A DNA stretch of 64,000 bases from Anaeramoeba flamelloides (GCA_027625915.1 JANTQA010000057.1:6138001-6202000), one strand, 5' to 3'; numbered from the stretch's first letter, positions 44,251-57,014 are shown. Notes: generated from the letters alone by a model not told the origin. Made by a program: numbers and translations.

Positions 44251-44574
44251 AAATATTAATTATTGATTTATTATATATTTGAATTAAATATTTATTTTAA
44301 TATTATTATCAACATTTAAAATAAGGATTTTATATTAACCAATAATTAAAACATTCAAAAAAAAAAAAAATTATTATTATTAAATATATATATTGTCTTA
44401 ATATCGATTTAATTTTTTTTTTTTTTTTTTAGAATTTTTCCTTCAAATGAATAAAATAATTTGAAAAATAAAAAATTAATATTTTAAATTATGATTGACT
44501 TTTTTTTTATTTTTTTTCAACGTTTCTACTCAGACAGAAAAATATTTTTTTTTTTATTATAAATCCATAGATGA
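44251..44574. other. 3' flank of the G-alpha gene
   Basis: AT-rich with A and T runs; probable 3' untranslated region and termination zone. No specific signal beyond AATAAA-like motifs. Confidence 0.4.
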
Positions 44575-45110
44575 TAATATTCAAACTCCACATCACTCAA
44601 TGATACCCATCTAAAAATGAAAAATTCGATTTTTTTTTTTAATTTTCATCCAATATAAAGTTGTTAAATTAGAAATAAGAGAAATAATAATATCAAGATT
44701 AGAGTTGATATTAATATAAGAAATTCCTGAACAAACTATTATTTCTAGAAAAAAATAAAATTTTGGCTCCATTTCATTTAAACGTCACGTTGAAAATTTC
44801 CCAATTTCTTTATAAAATTAAAATTGTTTACTATAATGTTTTTTAATTGTAAATTTCTAAATTTATGAGAAATTACATAGTCTCAATTTTCTTAATTTTG
44901 ATTTGGAGTTTCAAACATTTTTTTTTTTAAATTTAATTTTAAAAAAAAAAAAAGAAAAGAAAAATAAAAAAGGATCAAAGAAGCCAAAACTTAGTAGAAT
45001 TAGAAAATAAGAAAAAATAATTTTGATCTAAAAATTGAAAATTTATTTTTGAGAAGAATATCGAATATGCCATAGAATATGTTCTATTTCTTCAATAAAA
45101 TCGGACCCAT
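44575..45110. repeat. Dispersed repeat family J, copy 3
   Basis: Colinear with 34700-35290: TGAAAAATTCGATT, AGAAATAAGAGAAATAATAA, TTAGAGTTGATATT, TTGGAGTTTCAAAC. It is followed at 45095-45130 by a worn family C terminus (CGGACCCATTTGGCT). Confidence 0.65.
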
Positions 45111-47062
45111 TTGGCTAAAAGAGGATTTATATAATTAATACAGTAAAATTCTAAGAAAAGATACTCTGATATCAAATTTATAGTTTTTGTTTGAATATAT
45201 AATAAGTCAATCTTGAAATTAAAATATTAAAAAAAGAAATTCTTTTTGGAAGTTTATAGGAATTTGTAATAAAGAGAAAAATATTGTTTTGGGTTTCAAT
45301 CTATGGATTTAGAAAAGTTATTTAAAAAAAATATCAAAAAAAAAAAAAAAATTATTAATTGAGATCATCAGTAAAAAATCCAATAATTTATTGTTATTTG
45401 ATTTTTCGAATATTTTTTAGAGTCTTTTGTTCCTTATAGCATGGATATAATATACTTCCGATTACAATTATACCCAATTAGAAGCTATTTCCAAAAAAGT
45501 GAGGCGAATTTTTTTTCAAATATCTTAATTAAGCATAATCAGTATGAAACTATTTTAATATACAAATTCGTTAACCTTCATTTATTGGTTCTTGATAATT
45601 ATCAATTTTATTTGTTAGTATGTTATTACATTAATTTAATATATTAATTTTAATGATCTCTATTTTTATCTGAAATTTTTTAAGGGTGAAAATTGGTGTT
45701 TATTATTTTCTTTTTGATCTTGAAAAAATTTTTTTCAGAACTTTTTTTATCTCAACAAAATTTTCAATAGAATGAAAAACTTATAACTGTATTTTATTGT
45801 TTAAAAAATCATTTTGTATCCTTGTCATATTGCCCACGTTTTTTTATTGAAATTGGTCGTAAATTCTTTTCCATAAAAACGTTTATTTTTTTTTTTTTTT
45901 TACTTTTGGGAAACGAAAACAATAAACATATTTTGAAAATAAATATCATAGACATTGATTCAACCAATATTAATATTTAACTTAATTTATTATCAATTAA
46001 CATATATCTCCACTAACAAAGATGATTATCTATAAAATGTAAAAAAAAAAAAAAAAAAAAAAGCACTACATTTTCAGAATATACCTTTCAAAAATTCATA
46101 CTGGTATTCATCCTAGAATACCCCAAAAATAAAATAAAATAAAAATTCTTCCAAAGTGCTCACTTAAAACTTCAAATTATTTGAAAAAAAATTCTGTACA
46201 AATTTGTGAATTAAAAGTTAAAAAAAAAATGATAGTTTACCAAATAACAGTTAAAGTAAGGTGAAACAAAAATTATAGTAAAAAGCTTGAACTTTCCTTT
46301 TCTATCTTCTTTTATATATTTCTTGAATAAACTTACTGTACTTTTAACCAGAGAATTCTTCAATTATTAGTCAAAAAATATTTAATCATTTTTATTTTAA
46401 ATACTTTCAAACATTAAATCCTAACTTTATTCTGATATAGTATAACAAAAATTTAGATGGTTTCAATTGAGAGGATAATTAAAATTTCGAAGAATCATTT
46501 TCAAAAAAAATAAAATAAAATATCCAAAATTAGAAAAAATTAATAATTATTTTATTCTTATTTAATTTTTGAATAAAATGATTTAATTAATTATTATTTT
46601 TAATATAATTTTATTCTTTATTTTCTGTTACTTAATTTAAGTTAATTTTTGTTTTATAAAAAAACTTTAAAAAATTTTTTTTCAAATTTTTTTATTTTGA
46701 AAATTTTGAGTAAACAATTAATACTGATAAAGAGTTTTTATTTTTCATTGAATAAGCAAATTTTAATATTTTGGTTATTAATATATTAAATTTGATTTAA
46801 TATTGATTATAGTTACCCAATTAAATTCTCAAGAAAAAAATAAAAAATAAAAATTCTGATGAAAAAAACAATATTTTTAAAAAGCAAAAGTTTATTGCCT
46901 CTTAAAAAATTGTGATTTAATTCAAGAATTTATATTATTTATTTATTTATTCATGTTAGGAATACAATAATGGTTTTTTAATGATTTTTGAGACACAACC
47001 ACAAAATGGATCATAGTGTCTAAATTTAGATACAAATTAAACTAAAAAATGAATTTTATATT
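45111..47062. other. Intergenic, no gene seen
   Basis: Very AT-rich with long homopolymers. Frames such as 45441-45647 are Tyr/Leu/Ile-rich with no family pattern. Nothing supportable. Confidence 0.5.
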
Positions 47063-48330
47063 TTAATCTACATTTGAGTCTGCTTTTGAATTGGAATTGG
47101 AACCGTAATTGAAATCTGAGTCTGAATTGGAATCTGAATTTGTTGAAGATGAGGATGATGTATCAGTTTCATTTCTGTTTGAAGTTTCTTTAAGTTCAAT
47201 TGTATCTTTGTCAACCTGGTTTGTGTTATCACTGCTTGAATTATCGTCTTCTTTACCAACATTCATATACGATTCTGGATTGATTTTCTTTTCAGCTAAT
47301 TCCATTTCATAAAAAAACGGAGATTCAAGAAAAATGGGATAAGAGTTCCTCAACATAAGATTTAGTATTTCTTCTTTAGCATCTGTAAACAGATTGCTCC
47401 AATTTGGGTTACTCTTATAATTATCGAGTAAGCCCGTTTTGGCTTCATAACTGATATTGATTTGAAGTGGCGAGCTGTCTTTAATAAAAGTTTTCATTAT
47501 ATTTTTTGAGAGTCTTTTTTTTTTCTTGCTTCCTTTTTTGATTTTTTCATAAGTAACAACAAATTGATAAAAAGAAATATTTTCAATTGAATAATTTACT
47601 TTGGACTATTCAATCCAATATTTAGCATTTTCTTTATTATTAAGAATATTTTCAAAATATTGGTAATCGTTTATATTTTCTGAATCATATTTGGCTTTTT
47701 TTTTTTCTTTTTTTCTTTAGCAAATGAATAATAAATAGGTGCAACCATATAAACCAAAGAATAAAAAAAAGTACCAATAAATGAAGTTAAACAAAGTCCC
47801 TCCAGTGAGTTTTCTTCTTCAAATATTATCCAAAAGAAAGCATAAATTAATTGAATCAAGGTCAAAAGAAATAGTTCTTTTTGTAGAAGTGAATTTTATT
47901 TGACATTGCGGATTAGAAAAACCATAATGATAACAACAAATAAATTGGATGAAAAGAGTATAGAAATAGTGGTAGTGCCAGAATTACCACTGGATAGATT
48001 ACAATGATTTGAATCTTTTATGGGTGAGAAAAAATACAGTCCCAGGGTGCAAAGAAGAAATATAATTGTTAAAATGAACAAACCAAAAAACATCACTTTT
48101 TCGCTATACCTTGATCGTTTTTTATAAAATTGCTTTTCAACATTTTTTAATGTCACATCGATATTAAAAATATTAATCATTTCATTTTCAAAACCTGATA
48201 ATTCGCCAACCTCTGTGGTTGGGTGTTTTGTTGATGATGATCGATCATCTTTTGATGAAGATTTTGTATTTAGATCCAAGAATAATTTTTTTGTTGCATA
48301 TAATTTTTGTCTTTGTATTTTTTTTTTTTT
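47063..48330 (-). pseudogene. 7TM-RGS receptor, decayed copy (TM4-TM7 plus RGS domain)
   Basis: Read on the minus strand, the piece starts near 48330 after an A-run and a possible acceptor. It encodes a Ser-rich stretch and a helix around VMFFGLFILTIIFLLCTLG. An extracellular loop with NHCNLSS and helices ending FLIRNVK, ELFLLTLIQLIYAFFWIIF and TSFIGTFFYSLVYMVAPIYY follow; I read these as TM4-TM7. An RGS domain comes next: FENILNNKENAKYWIE, SKVNYSIENISFYQFVV, INISYEAKTGLLDNY and EILNLMLRNSYPIFLES. It ends in an acidic Ser/Asp/Asn tail. The frame is interrupted by TAA at 47896-47898 and TAG at 47606-47608, and it shifts in an A-run near 47690-47710. No GT..AG intron removes these. TM1-TM3 are not visible upstream. 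Receptors of this class both activate and shut off G proteins. Assembly error in homopolymers could explain the shift, not the stops. Confidence 0.75.
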
Positions 48331-48649
48331 TTTTTTGATTAATTTGATAAATAAAAAAGTGTTAAAATATATTTTTCATAATTTTTAGAATTTTTTTAAA
48401 AGATATTTTTTTATAAAAAAATATTAAATTGATATATTTTAAATTAAATTCAGTTTTAAAATTCAATTCAATTAAGAATATAATTAATAAAAGTAGGAGT
48501 TTGATAATTTTGATTCACATTTTTTTTTTAAAAAATTAGGTAAATAAATAAGTAGTTATTTTTTGGGTTCTTCTTCAGAAACAAAGATTTATTGGATGAA
48601 TGTGTTTAATTTTATAATTAAATATTTTTGATTTAATTGAAAACTGAAA
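48331..48649. other. Upstream of the 7TM-RGS pseudogene, no exon found
   Basis: I looked here for the missing N-terminal exon with TM1-TM3 on the minus strand and did not find one. Confidence 0.4.
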
Positions 48650-49400
48650 ATAATTCAAAATTTTACTTTAAATTTTTTCTGGGGTTTTCTTTTTCTTTGA
48701 CTAGAACTCTTTCTAGTTTGTTTTTTTGATTCCGAGAATTCACTTTTAATCTTTAAAACAATATTCTTTATTTTGACTAAGTTTGATAAAAATATTTATT
48801 GAAAAAAAAGAATTTTGAAAATAAATTTTAAAAATAATAGGTTAAAAAATAATAAAAAGGAATTCGGATGAGAAATTCAAGGTATCTTCTTGTTTATTCC
48901 CTTTAAATTTAAATGGGAAAGAAGAAATAAATCTTCTAAAATATACTTTGATTCGATTTTTTTTTTTCATTCTTGATTTTAATGGGTTTATTTGGGGAGT
49001 TGGGTTTTTTTGTTTGGTTTGAAAAAGGAAATGTTTGGTTTAAAAAACAAACTTCTTTTCAGGAATATTTTATTGGTTTAATCTTTGATTAATATCGAGG
49101 ATAAATCTAAAAATTTTACTTGATTCAAAACATAATTTAATGAAATCAAAAACTTAATCATAAAAAAATTTTTAAAAAATTGAAAATTAATTGTTTCAAA
49201 ACTGATTTACTTTTATTCTTTTCACAAATAGAGTATTGAATGATATATTATTATAAAGCTTTTATTTTATTGTAGTACTTTTGGAATTTTCTTTTAGTTA
49301 GGTTCACTAAATTAAAATTTTTCAAACTGGTAAAATGTTTCCACTTTCGTAGTTGAAAAAATCCTAACTGCTTTTAAATGTACAAAAAAGAGTTTATTTT
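48650..49400. repeat. Duplicated block X, copy 1
   Basis: Colinear with 57330-58230. Shared blocks include AATATTCTTTATTTTG, TTGATAAAAATATTT, TTCGATTTTTTTTTTTCATT, ACTCTTTGATTAAT-like and TCTTTTCACAAATAGAGT. No coding potential. Confidence 0.65.
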
Positions 49401-50267
49401 AAATAATAATATTATTATTTATTTTAAAGTTCTAGTTTGGTAAGTGTAAAAAATAATTTTATAAATGAAAAAAAAAAATTAATAATTTTAATAAGTGCCT
49501 AATACCAATTAATTACTGACCAACTTGTGAGGCGTGATCCATCTCCATAAATCAACAATGAAGAAATTCCAGGAATTTTTTTGAAAAAAAGTCAAAGATC
49601 GACACTCAATTTCCTATTTAAATTGTTTTTTGTTATCATATTGAATACAACCGAGGCAGTTTTGAAGTGTAGATCTTTATCTTTTTTTGAGATCTGGAAG
49701 ATTTTTTTTTTTTCATTTTTTTCATTTTTCAAATGAGTTATTTTTATCAAAAGAATATTAAAATCCTTACTTTTTCAAATATCGATTTTTGTAAAATAAC
49801 AACAAATAAGATTAAATATATTAAATTTATTTTGTAGTGGAAGAAGGAAATTTGTTTTAAATTGAAGAAATTTAATTTTGTTAAATGGTTTTTTGACTTT
49901 TTGGATTCAAATATTTACACATAATATAAAAAGAAAGTAATATACTACAATTACAACTTTAATGCTAACATTTCATGAAAATTTGGCAAATAATTCAAAA
50001 AAACAATATTTTTAAAAAACAACAAAAAATAATTTTTTTTTGTTATTTTGCCTAAGATAAGAGATATGTTGTAAATATAAATTTCATTTTAAACCATTTC
50101 AGTAATAAAATTTTTTTTGGTATATTACTGGCAATACAATTAACGAAAATTGTAAAAATGTAAACAAAAAAAGTAATTGGTGGAATTTTTATGAATAAAA
50201 TTCCAGAGAAGACTGTTTTGTTATAATGATGTTTTTAGAATGATATTAAATATTAAATTTTTTATTA
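49401..50267. other. Intergenic, no gene seen
   Basis: AT-rich with homopolymers. Nothing recognised apart from its position between two repeat blocks. Confidence 0.45.
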
Positions 50268-50463
50268 CAGTCAGTTTCAAATTTAAGGTACAAACTTTCA
50301 AACAAATTTAAGGCACAATAAAAAGCTCAAAATTAGGCACAAAATTCAGACACTAGTAAAATAAATTATAAAAAAAAAAATTACAATTTTTGTGCATTAA
50401 TTTGAGATCTTTTTGTGCCTTAAATGTCCTTGAAAGTTTGTGCCTTAAAAGTGAAACTGACTG
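50268..50463. mobile_element. MITE family A, complete copy (196 bp, TA flanks)
   Basis: CAGTCAGTTTCAAATTTAAG at the left, GTGCCTTAAAAGTGAAACTG then ACTG at the right, bordered by TA. The right arm is nearly identical to that of 8929-9124. Confidence 0.88.
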
Positions 50464-51270
50464 TATATTAATTTTAAGAATATTTTTACAGTTTTTTTCC
50501 AATATAAGTTCAACAAAATTTACAATTTGTATAAGTCTAAAGTGGGTAAAATATTCTTTCAGATGAATTTTTATCATTTTTCATATTGTGAATTTTTTTT
50601 GTGAAATTTGAATTTTTGTTTAAAATAAAAATAAAAAAGTAATGTGGATTATAGTAAATTCAGTCTTAATATTTTTAATATCATGAAATTTTGTTAAAAA
50701 AAAATACAAAAAATGGGAGTTCTTGGAATTAAAAAATATTTTAATTCTTATGAAATGTAATTTTCAGGATATGAAATGTGATTGAAAAAATCTGGATAAT
50801 AAAATAAAATTAGTAAAAATGATTATTGAAATGAAAACTAATTGTTTATCTATTTTTGTAATTGAATTTATTTATTTAAGAAAATTATCTGGAAAATTTG
50901 ATAAAAAATATACAGAAAATAGAAAATAGAAATGGATGTGGTGGAAATATTTACTTATTAAATTTGTACATATAATAAAGCCTAAACGCTCTAAATTAAA
51001 GAATTGAATTTTATATATTTGCCAAAATAGTTTCAGATGCTATCTTTATAAAGAAATTTTGATTGTTTTTGTCATCAGTATACAATCTAATTATCATCCA
51101 AATAAGGTATAATGATACGGTTGAATTAAAATAGGAAAGTATAATTACCGATCTTGACTATATAAATTCTCAAAACAAGATTAAATTAAAAAAATATAAT
51201 GATTTAAGTTTTTTAATTTAATGAATATTTCTTTATTAATATATATATTTATATATATTTATATATATAT
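50464..51270. other. Intergenic, no gene seen
   Basis: AT-rich; a TATATATTTATATATATTTA tract at about 51235-51270 precedes the next element. Confidence 0.45.
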
Positions 51271-51804
51271 AAACCCCAATTCAAATTTTTTAACACACCA
51301 AAATTCGATTTGTGAAAAAAAAAACTTATTTAATCAATTCAAAAATATTTACCAAATTAGAACCATTCGCTAATTGAAATTTTAACACAAGTTTATAAAT
51401 TAAAATACTCACAAAACAATAAATAAATAATTATTAATACAAATAAATCATGGGTGTGTTAAAAATTTTGGAGATGAGCAAAACAAAAAAATACATTGCT
51501 AAATTTGTTGAAATTCTATTAGAAATATTGATCAATCAAAGGTTAGATACTACCAACTAATTTTATTTGAGTTCTTCTATTTGGAACATCTCAACTTTAA
51601 AATAATAATAATGGTTGAAAAAATTTTTGATCCAATGAAACAAATTACGTAATTCAAACAATGAAATGAAAACAAAAACGAAAAGATGAAAAAATGGTTT
51701 TCATATTTTACAAAAATCAAAATTATTTCCAATTTCAATGAAATTGTATTATTTTGATTGTTTGGACTGTTTTACCTGTTTGGAAAATTTTGAATTTTAG
51801 TTTA
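51271..51804. mobile_element. Inverted-repeat element family E, copy 1
   Basis: Left end CCCAATTCAAATTTTTTAAC then ACACC; right end GGAAAATTTTGAATTTTAG. It aligns along its length with 55055-55589 and 60050-60572, which have sharper termini. Non-coding, ~530 bp. The ACACC next to an AT-rich palindromic terminus resembles Tc1/mariner ends. Confidence 0.75.
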
Positions 51805-53209
51805 TATATATATATATATAAATAAATATATCCCTTAGAACTCCCAATATAATAATTACCTTCAAAACAAAATTTTTAATTTCAATTGTTATCAAAGGAT
51901 TATAAGATATAAAATTTATAAAAAATTATCTTACAAAGGGAAATTTATGATTAAAAAATTGTATAGTTAGATACAATATGAAAAAAAAATAACATGAGAA
52001 AAAAGTTTGTTTGGTTATTGTTATTTTATTATTTTTCCATTTAAATTTTGTTAAAAATAATTTTTTTTTTTTTTTATAGAAATGTTGATTACACATCAAA
52101 AAATTTCTATTTTTAATAATTAAAACACATCATACTTTACTGGAAATTTTTTTGGTGCATTTTGCACCCCAAATTTGCCTAAAATACTTATTAAATAATT
52201 TATTCATTATAAAAGTTATTTAGGCATCATATAGGAAATTTGTTTTATCTGTTGATTTCTATTCAATAGCAATAATAATATATTTATTTAATTCTTAATA
52301 ATATAAAAATAAAAAAAGATTTATTAAATTTTAAAAAAAAATAATATTTTTTTTCATTGTAAAATTTTACAGTTTTTTCAACAAAGAATTTTTTTCAAAT
52401 TTAAATGATTTCACCAATAGTTCGAGTCAGATTAATAATTGATTTTTTTTTTTTTAATTCAGATTATTTTTATATTTTTGACTTTTTAAAATATAGGTGT
52501 AAAATTAATTTTATTATTGAATAAGAAAATCATAGATCAAAAATTATTTTCCAAGATCTGAATTAATTTAGATTGAAAAATTCAAATTTTTCAAATATAT
52601 TTTTCAAATTGTTACTAATAATAAAATTCAAAAAAACAATTCTTGGTTTCGAAGATTATTTTATTATCTTTGAATAATATTTAAAAGTTATTTTTGATTT
52701 TTTTTTTAAATTTCGGGCTGATTAATTGATCTATTAAAAAAGTTTTAATTTGTTTAATTCCATTGTAATAAATGAAATTATTTTACAATTTTTTTTTTTT
52801 TTTTTGTTTTTCTCAAGTATTTTCTATTGTTTCAATTAAATTTTTAGAAAATTATTCATAGTAAACTTTTAATTTAGATCTAAAGAAATTTTTTTCATTT
52901 TTATCTTGATTTAATATTTATTAAAAATTTGTCTAAAAAAATGCAAAATTCTCATTATTATATTTTTTTTATTTATTTTTTTTTATCATAAAATTAACAA
53001 GGTTTTTTGATTGTTATTATTAATAAATTAGTGTATTGATTTTTGAAATTCTATTATTGTAATACAATTTCTAATTTAAAAAAATAAAAAAAAAATAAAC
53101 ATCTTTAAGAAAATATAAAAATGAATAATTATTTTTTTTTCATAAAACAAAAAAAAAATACAATAACTCAACTACTTTGTCTTTGTATTATTTTGACTTT
53201 TTATTATAA

Positions 53210-53913
53210 TAAACTCTGTTTCAGTCAAAGGGGCCCAACATTTTTTTCAAATATCAATTATTTTATATAGTTGTACTTTGAAGAACAAATAAGAAATAAA
53301 CAGAATAATACACATCAAAGAATTGTTGATATATGTCTGAAAGAAAACTAATTAATCAATAGATTTTCTTAAAAATTGAAAAACTCAAATTCTTATGCCC
53401 TATTGAGAAAAGCAACAATGTTCGTTTTGAACTTCTACTAGTATTTGAATAATAAATATGAAACATTTTTCACTTCATTTTCCATACTTTTCTTTGAGAA
53501 ATCAATCCCCTAAACGAAGTTTGTTGGTATTTGTGACCTCTATTTGAAAAAGGAAATGAAAATGAAGTGAAAATTTTTCACATTTATTAAACAAATATCG
53601 GGATCAAAGGACGAATTGAATTGCAATAGAAACCAATAGATTTCTCAACAATCTTTACATGGTTTCAATGACATTAGAATAACACGTTTTTACCAAGTGG
53701 CTATTGATCTTGCTATAAAAAATTTTTTTACAAATGAATGAAGTTTTTAAAAAAAAATCGAAAAAAAAAAACAAAAATGTGTAAAAATGTGAAAAAATGA
53801 TTTCAATTTTGAAAATTTCCAAAATAAAATTTTTCTTCTAATATCTATGCAACCCCTTTAAACAGATGTATTATACCATTACAACTGGGCCCCTTTGACT
53901 GTAAAATAGTTTA
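53210..53913. mobile_element. Inverted-repeat element family C, copy 2 (704 bp)
   Basis: Left end TAAACTCTGTTTCAGTCAAA then GGGGCCCA; right end TGGGCCCCTTTGACTG then AAAATAGTTTA. The flanks TTTTTATTATAA and TAAATCTGAATTA are joined, uninterrupted, at 61955-61980 in the paralogous block, so the ends are defined by comparison. A nested family B MITE sits at 53438-53600. Confidence 0.85.
53438..53600. mobile_element. MITE family B, nested in family C copy 2
   Basis: CTAGTATTTGAATAATAAAT at the left; GAAAATGAAGTGAAAATTTT and AAACAAATATCGG at the right. Same place and flanks as 8335-8500 within the other family C copy. Confidence 0.75.
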
Positions 53914-54028
53914 TAAATCTGAATTAAATAAAAATAAAAAAAATAAATATATTATTGCATCAATATCATTTGAAATTTTTTCTTTTAAACCTGGTGATAT
54001 TTAGGTCAATCGTGTTTGCTAAAGGATA

Positions 54029-54032
54029 AATA

Positions 54033-54076
<44 letters not shown>

Positions 54077-55054
54077 TTATATGAAAATTATTTTTGATAT
54101 CATTAAAGGTGTTTAATAGGTGTAAGCGGTATGTAAAAAATTCGTTTGTATAATATATATATATATATTTAATCAAAACCCAAAAAAAAAAAAAAATAGA
54201 TGATCTGATTGAATTTGGAATTCATATAAAAGTTAAATTTTGACTAAATTTCTCAAATTAGTAATTTTTTTAATAAAAAAATAATTCTTTTTCTTGGTGT
54301 TTAAAGAGTTTACAATTATCAAGAGTTTTTAACAGAAAACCTACTTTGTGTCATTTTGGTTTTTTTCAAAATAGAAAATCAAACTATTTCGATGGTTTTA
54401 AATGCAAAAACTCACTTGAATTGAAAATCGGGAATTCCCATTGTTTTCCAAGGCTTTTTAGGGAAATAAAGTACATCTATTTATAATTTATTTATATTAG
54501 TTTTTTTTTAAGTTTTTTCTTTTACATTTTTTCAGATCCCAGAAACTAAAAGTATGATTTCAAAAGAATTTGAGAACTTTTTCAAAAAATCTAAAAATAA
54601 AACAACGAATGAAACGAAAAGGCATGTAAACAATTCGAAAAAACATGATTTTATTAGTATTTCATGATTTTAAAACAAAAAATTGTATTATCTGGGATAC
54701 AATATATATATATGTGTGTGTGTGTGTGTGAGTGAGTTGGTTTGTTAAATTCATTTGTAAAAAGTATTTCAGAAATTAATAAAAATAAAAAAAAAAAAAA
54801 TAGAATATTTCCAACATGTAAAAGTTTAAAAAAAGGGAATAAAATTCATTTTGGAATTACTTTCATTATATCTTCAAAAAAAAACAAAGTTCAAAACAAT
54901 TTTTGAACTTGAAAGCTTTTTTTTCACAGCATTAATGTTTTACTATTTCTTGAAAAATAAATTCAACAAAATTTTGAATTCTATTTCCAAAAAAAATATT
55001 TCGAAAATTTATGAAAAAAAATTAAATTTGTTTACTGTGATGATTTTTTGTTCT
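54029..55054. other. Intergenic with long (TA)n and (TG)n tracts
   Basis: A (TA)n tract covers about 54036-54073, and a shorter one about 54152-54169. A (TG)n tract is at about 54713-54731. No gene seen; the frame at 54851-55162 is low-complexity. Confidence 0.6.
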
Positions 55055-55589
55055 AAACTCCAATTTAAAATTTTTAACACACCAAGATTCAATTTTAGAA
55101 AAAAAAAAACTTATTTAATAGATTCTATAAGCAATATCAAATTAGAACCATTCACTAATTGAAATGATAACAATTGTTTATAAATTACAATACCCACAAA
55201 ACAAAAAATAATTACAGCATTATCATTTAAATAACGAGTATGTACAAAATTTTGGAGAGAACAAAACAAAAAAATGCATTAGTTAATTTGTTGAAATTCT
55301 ATTAGGAATATTTGATCGATCAAATTGCCAGAGACCACCAACTATTTTTATTTAAGTTCTTCTATTTGGAACACCTCAACTTTAGCATAATAACAATCGA
55401 TCAAAAAAATTTTATCGAACTGAACAAGTTTGGTAAATCTAAAAATTAAAATGGAAAACAAAAAACTAAGAGATAAAAAATTATTTTCAAATTTTATAAA
55501 AATCAAATTTATTTCCAATTTGAAGGAAATTGTATTATTTTGATTGTTTGGAACGTTTTAGCTGTGTGGAAAATTTTGAATTTTAGTTA
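55055..55589. mobile_element. Inverted-repeat element family E, copy 2, solitary
   Basis: CTCCAATTTAAAATTTTTAA then CACACC at the left; GGAAAATTTTGAATTTTAG at the right. Aligns with 51271-51804. It is not followed by element F but by a worn family C right terminus at 55600-55656 (CAACTGGACCCCTTTGACTA). Confidence 0.75.
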
Positions 55590-56690
55590 CAACACTTTAA
55601 ACCGATGTAATTCATCCATTACAACTGGACCCCTTTGACTAGAAAATGGTTTTGTTATGGATGATTAAGACATGAGATTTTCAAATGAACACCGAGTGTA
55701 ACAATGGTTCACAAAAATTATCATTTTGGATCTCTTTTTGAGGGATATTTGCGTTCTTATTTTATACCTTTATTTGACAATTAATTGAGGGAATATTTCG
55801 AGTCATCACCTTTTTTCTATTTTTTTTTGTTTCTCAGGTATTTATCTTAAAAAAGGCACTAAACAAAAAAAGAGATGAAATCAATTACAATCGATTTTTT
55901 GTAATATTTTTTCGCACAAATGAAAAAAAAAAATAAAAATAAAGATTCTGAATTTTTTCACCTTCCTTTTTACAATACCAGTATCAAACATTTTTACAAG
56001 TTACAAAAGTCACCAATTTCTTGGTTTTAGTTTACATTTTGTAAAATGTTTTGCGAAAGATGAAAAAAATGTTAGAAAGAAATGGTAATTCAAATTGGGG
56101 CTTTCGACGAATTTATATTACTCTTTTTCATGCATGAAACCATTTTTAAAAGAAACACAGAGCCTTTTCTCTGATTTTTTAATGTTTATTTGAAGTGTTA
56201 TTAAAATAATCCACAAGAAAATTTGTTCCGATTTTGAATTGGAATTAGTAGCTATTGTAGACAGCCCTTTTGGAAAATTGAGGAACCAAAAGTTATAAAA
56301 AGTACATAGCTAAAACCATTTGGCTTGTTCTTTTGGAAAAGTTAGTTTATCACTTTTATTCGAATTTTGCTTTTTTCTTTCGGAAGTAAGTACATTTTTC
56401 AAATTTTAAGTACCAGAATTTATATGAAACTGAATTCTTCAAATCATTTCTTTAAACACAAAGACACCGATCTTTTTAAAAAAAGGAGAATATAAATACA
56501 CACAAGTATAAGATATCTCCAAATACATTGATATTTTAATAAATACTAGAATGGGAGATAAACTAGTATAATATATTTTCATACCAACTTAGAAAATGGA
56601 ATTTAAAAAAATAGGTTAAAATTGATCAAGAAAGAAGAAATAAAAAAAATTTATTTATTTTTTTTTTTTTTATTGAGGAGGAAGTGTAGA
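55590..56690. other. Intergenic, mostly unrecognised
   Basis: After the family C terminus the sequence is AT-rich, with short frames only. Nothing supportable until the LINE fragment. Confidence 0.45.
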
Positions 56691-57014
56691 TTACACTCTA
56701 AGTGCCCTTTTACTTAAATTCCCTTTCAGAAATTTAAGCGTAAAATCATAGATTTCACGATTATTAATTAACGAAAATAATTTTAAGCTATCATAATTTA
56801 AAATTATTTCATTAAAATTTAATTCTTTTAACTTTTTCTGAAAAATTAATCTATCTTTTTTATAGGCAGGACATACCCATAAAAAGTGATCAATATTTTC
56901 TATTATTTCCTTATGTTCATATTTTAAACATAAAGGACAAAATTTATTTGAATTTTTATTTATTACATAATAATATCTGTTTAAGCAGTTGGTAAATGTT
57001 CTGAATTTAAAAAT
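56691..57014 (-). pseudogene. LINE reverse-transcriptase C-terminal fragment
   Basis: On the minus strand an open frame of 107 codons plus stop (TAA at 56691-56693) has no ATG. It contains NKFCPLCLKYEHKE, IDHFLWVCPAYKKDRLIF and a basic end. The CxxC ... HxxxxC pattern followed by Y and R is the zinc knuckle found after the polymerase and endonuclease/RNase regions of non-LTR retrotransposons. The frame is closed upstream by a stop at 57015-57017. A 5'-truncated LINE insertion is the simplest explanation: it keeps the very 3' end of the second ORF, and an A/T-rich tail follows the stop. A longer element elsewhere in the genome is expected. It is in better condition than the 14.7-15.5 kb fragment. 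Confidence 0.7.

Larger units (their letters stand above)
51829..54028. mobile_element. Inverted-repeat element family F, copy 1, with nested family C
   Basis: Left end TATCCCTTAGAACTCCC, right end TTTGCTAAAGGATA. It aligns with 60582-62082 over its whole length, except for the family C element inserted at 53210-53913. No transposase frame is seen. Confidence 0.75.

Noticed and set aside
47606-47898. Reassigned stop codons to explain the 7TM-RGS gene
   Set aside because: Other genes here end normally at TAA and have no internal TAA or TAG, so decay is more likely than an altered code.
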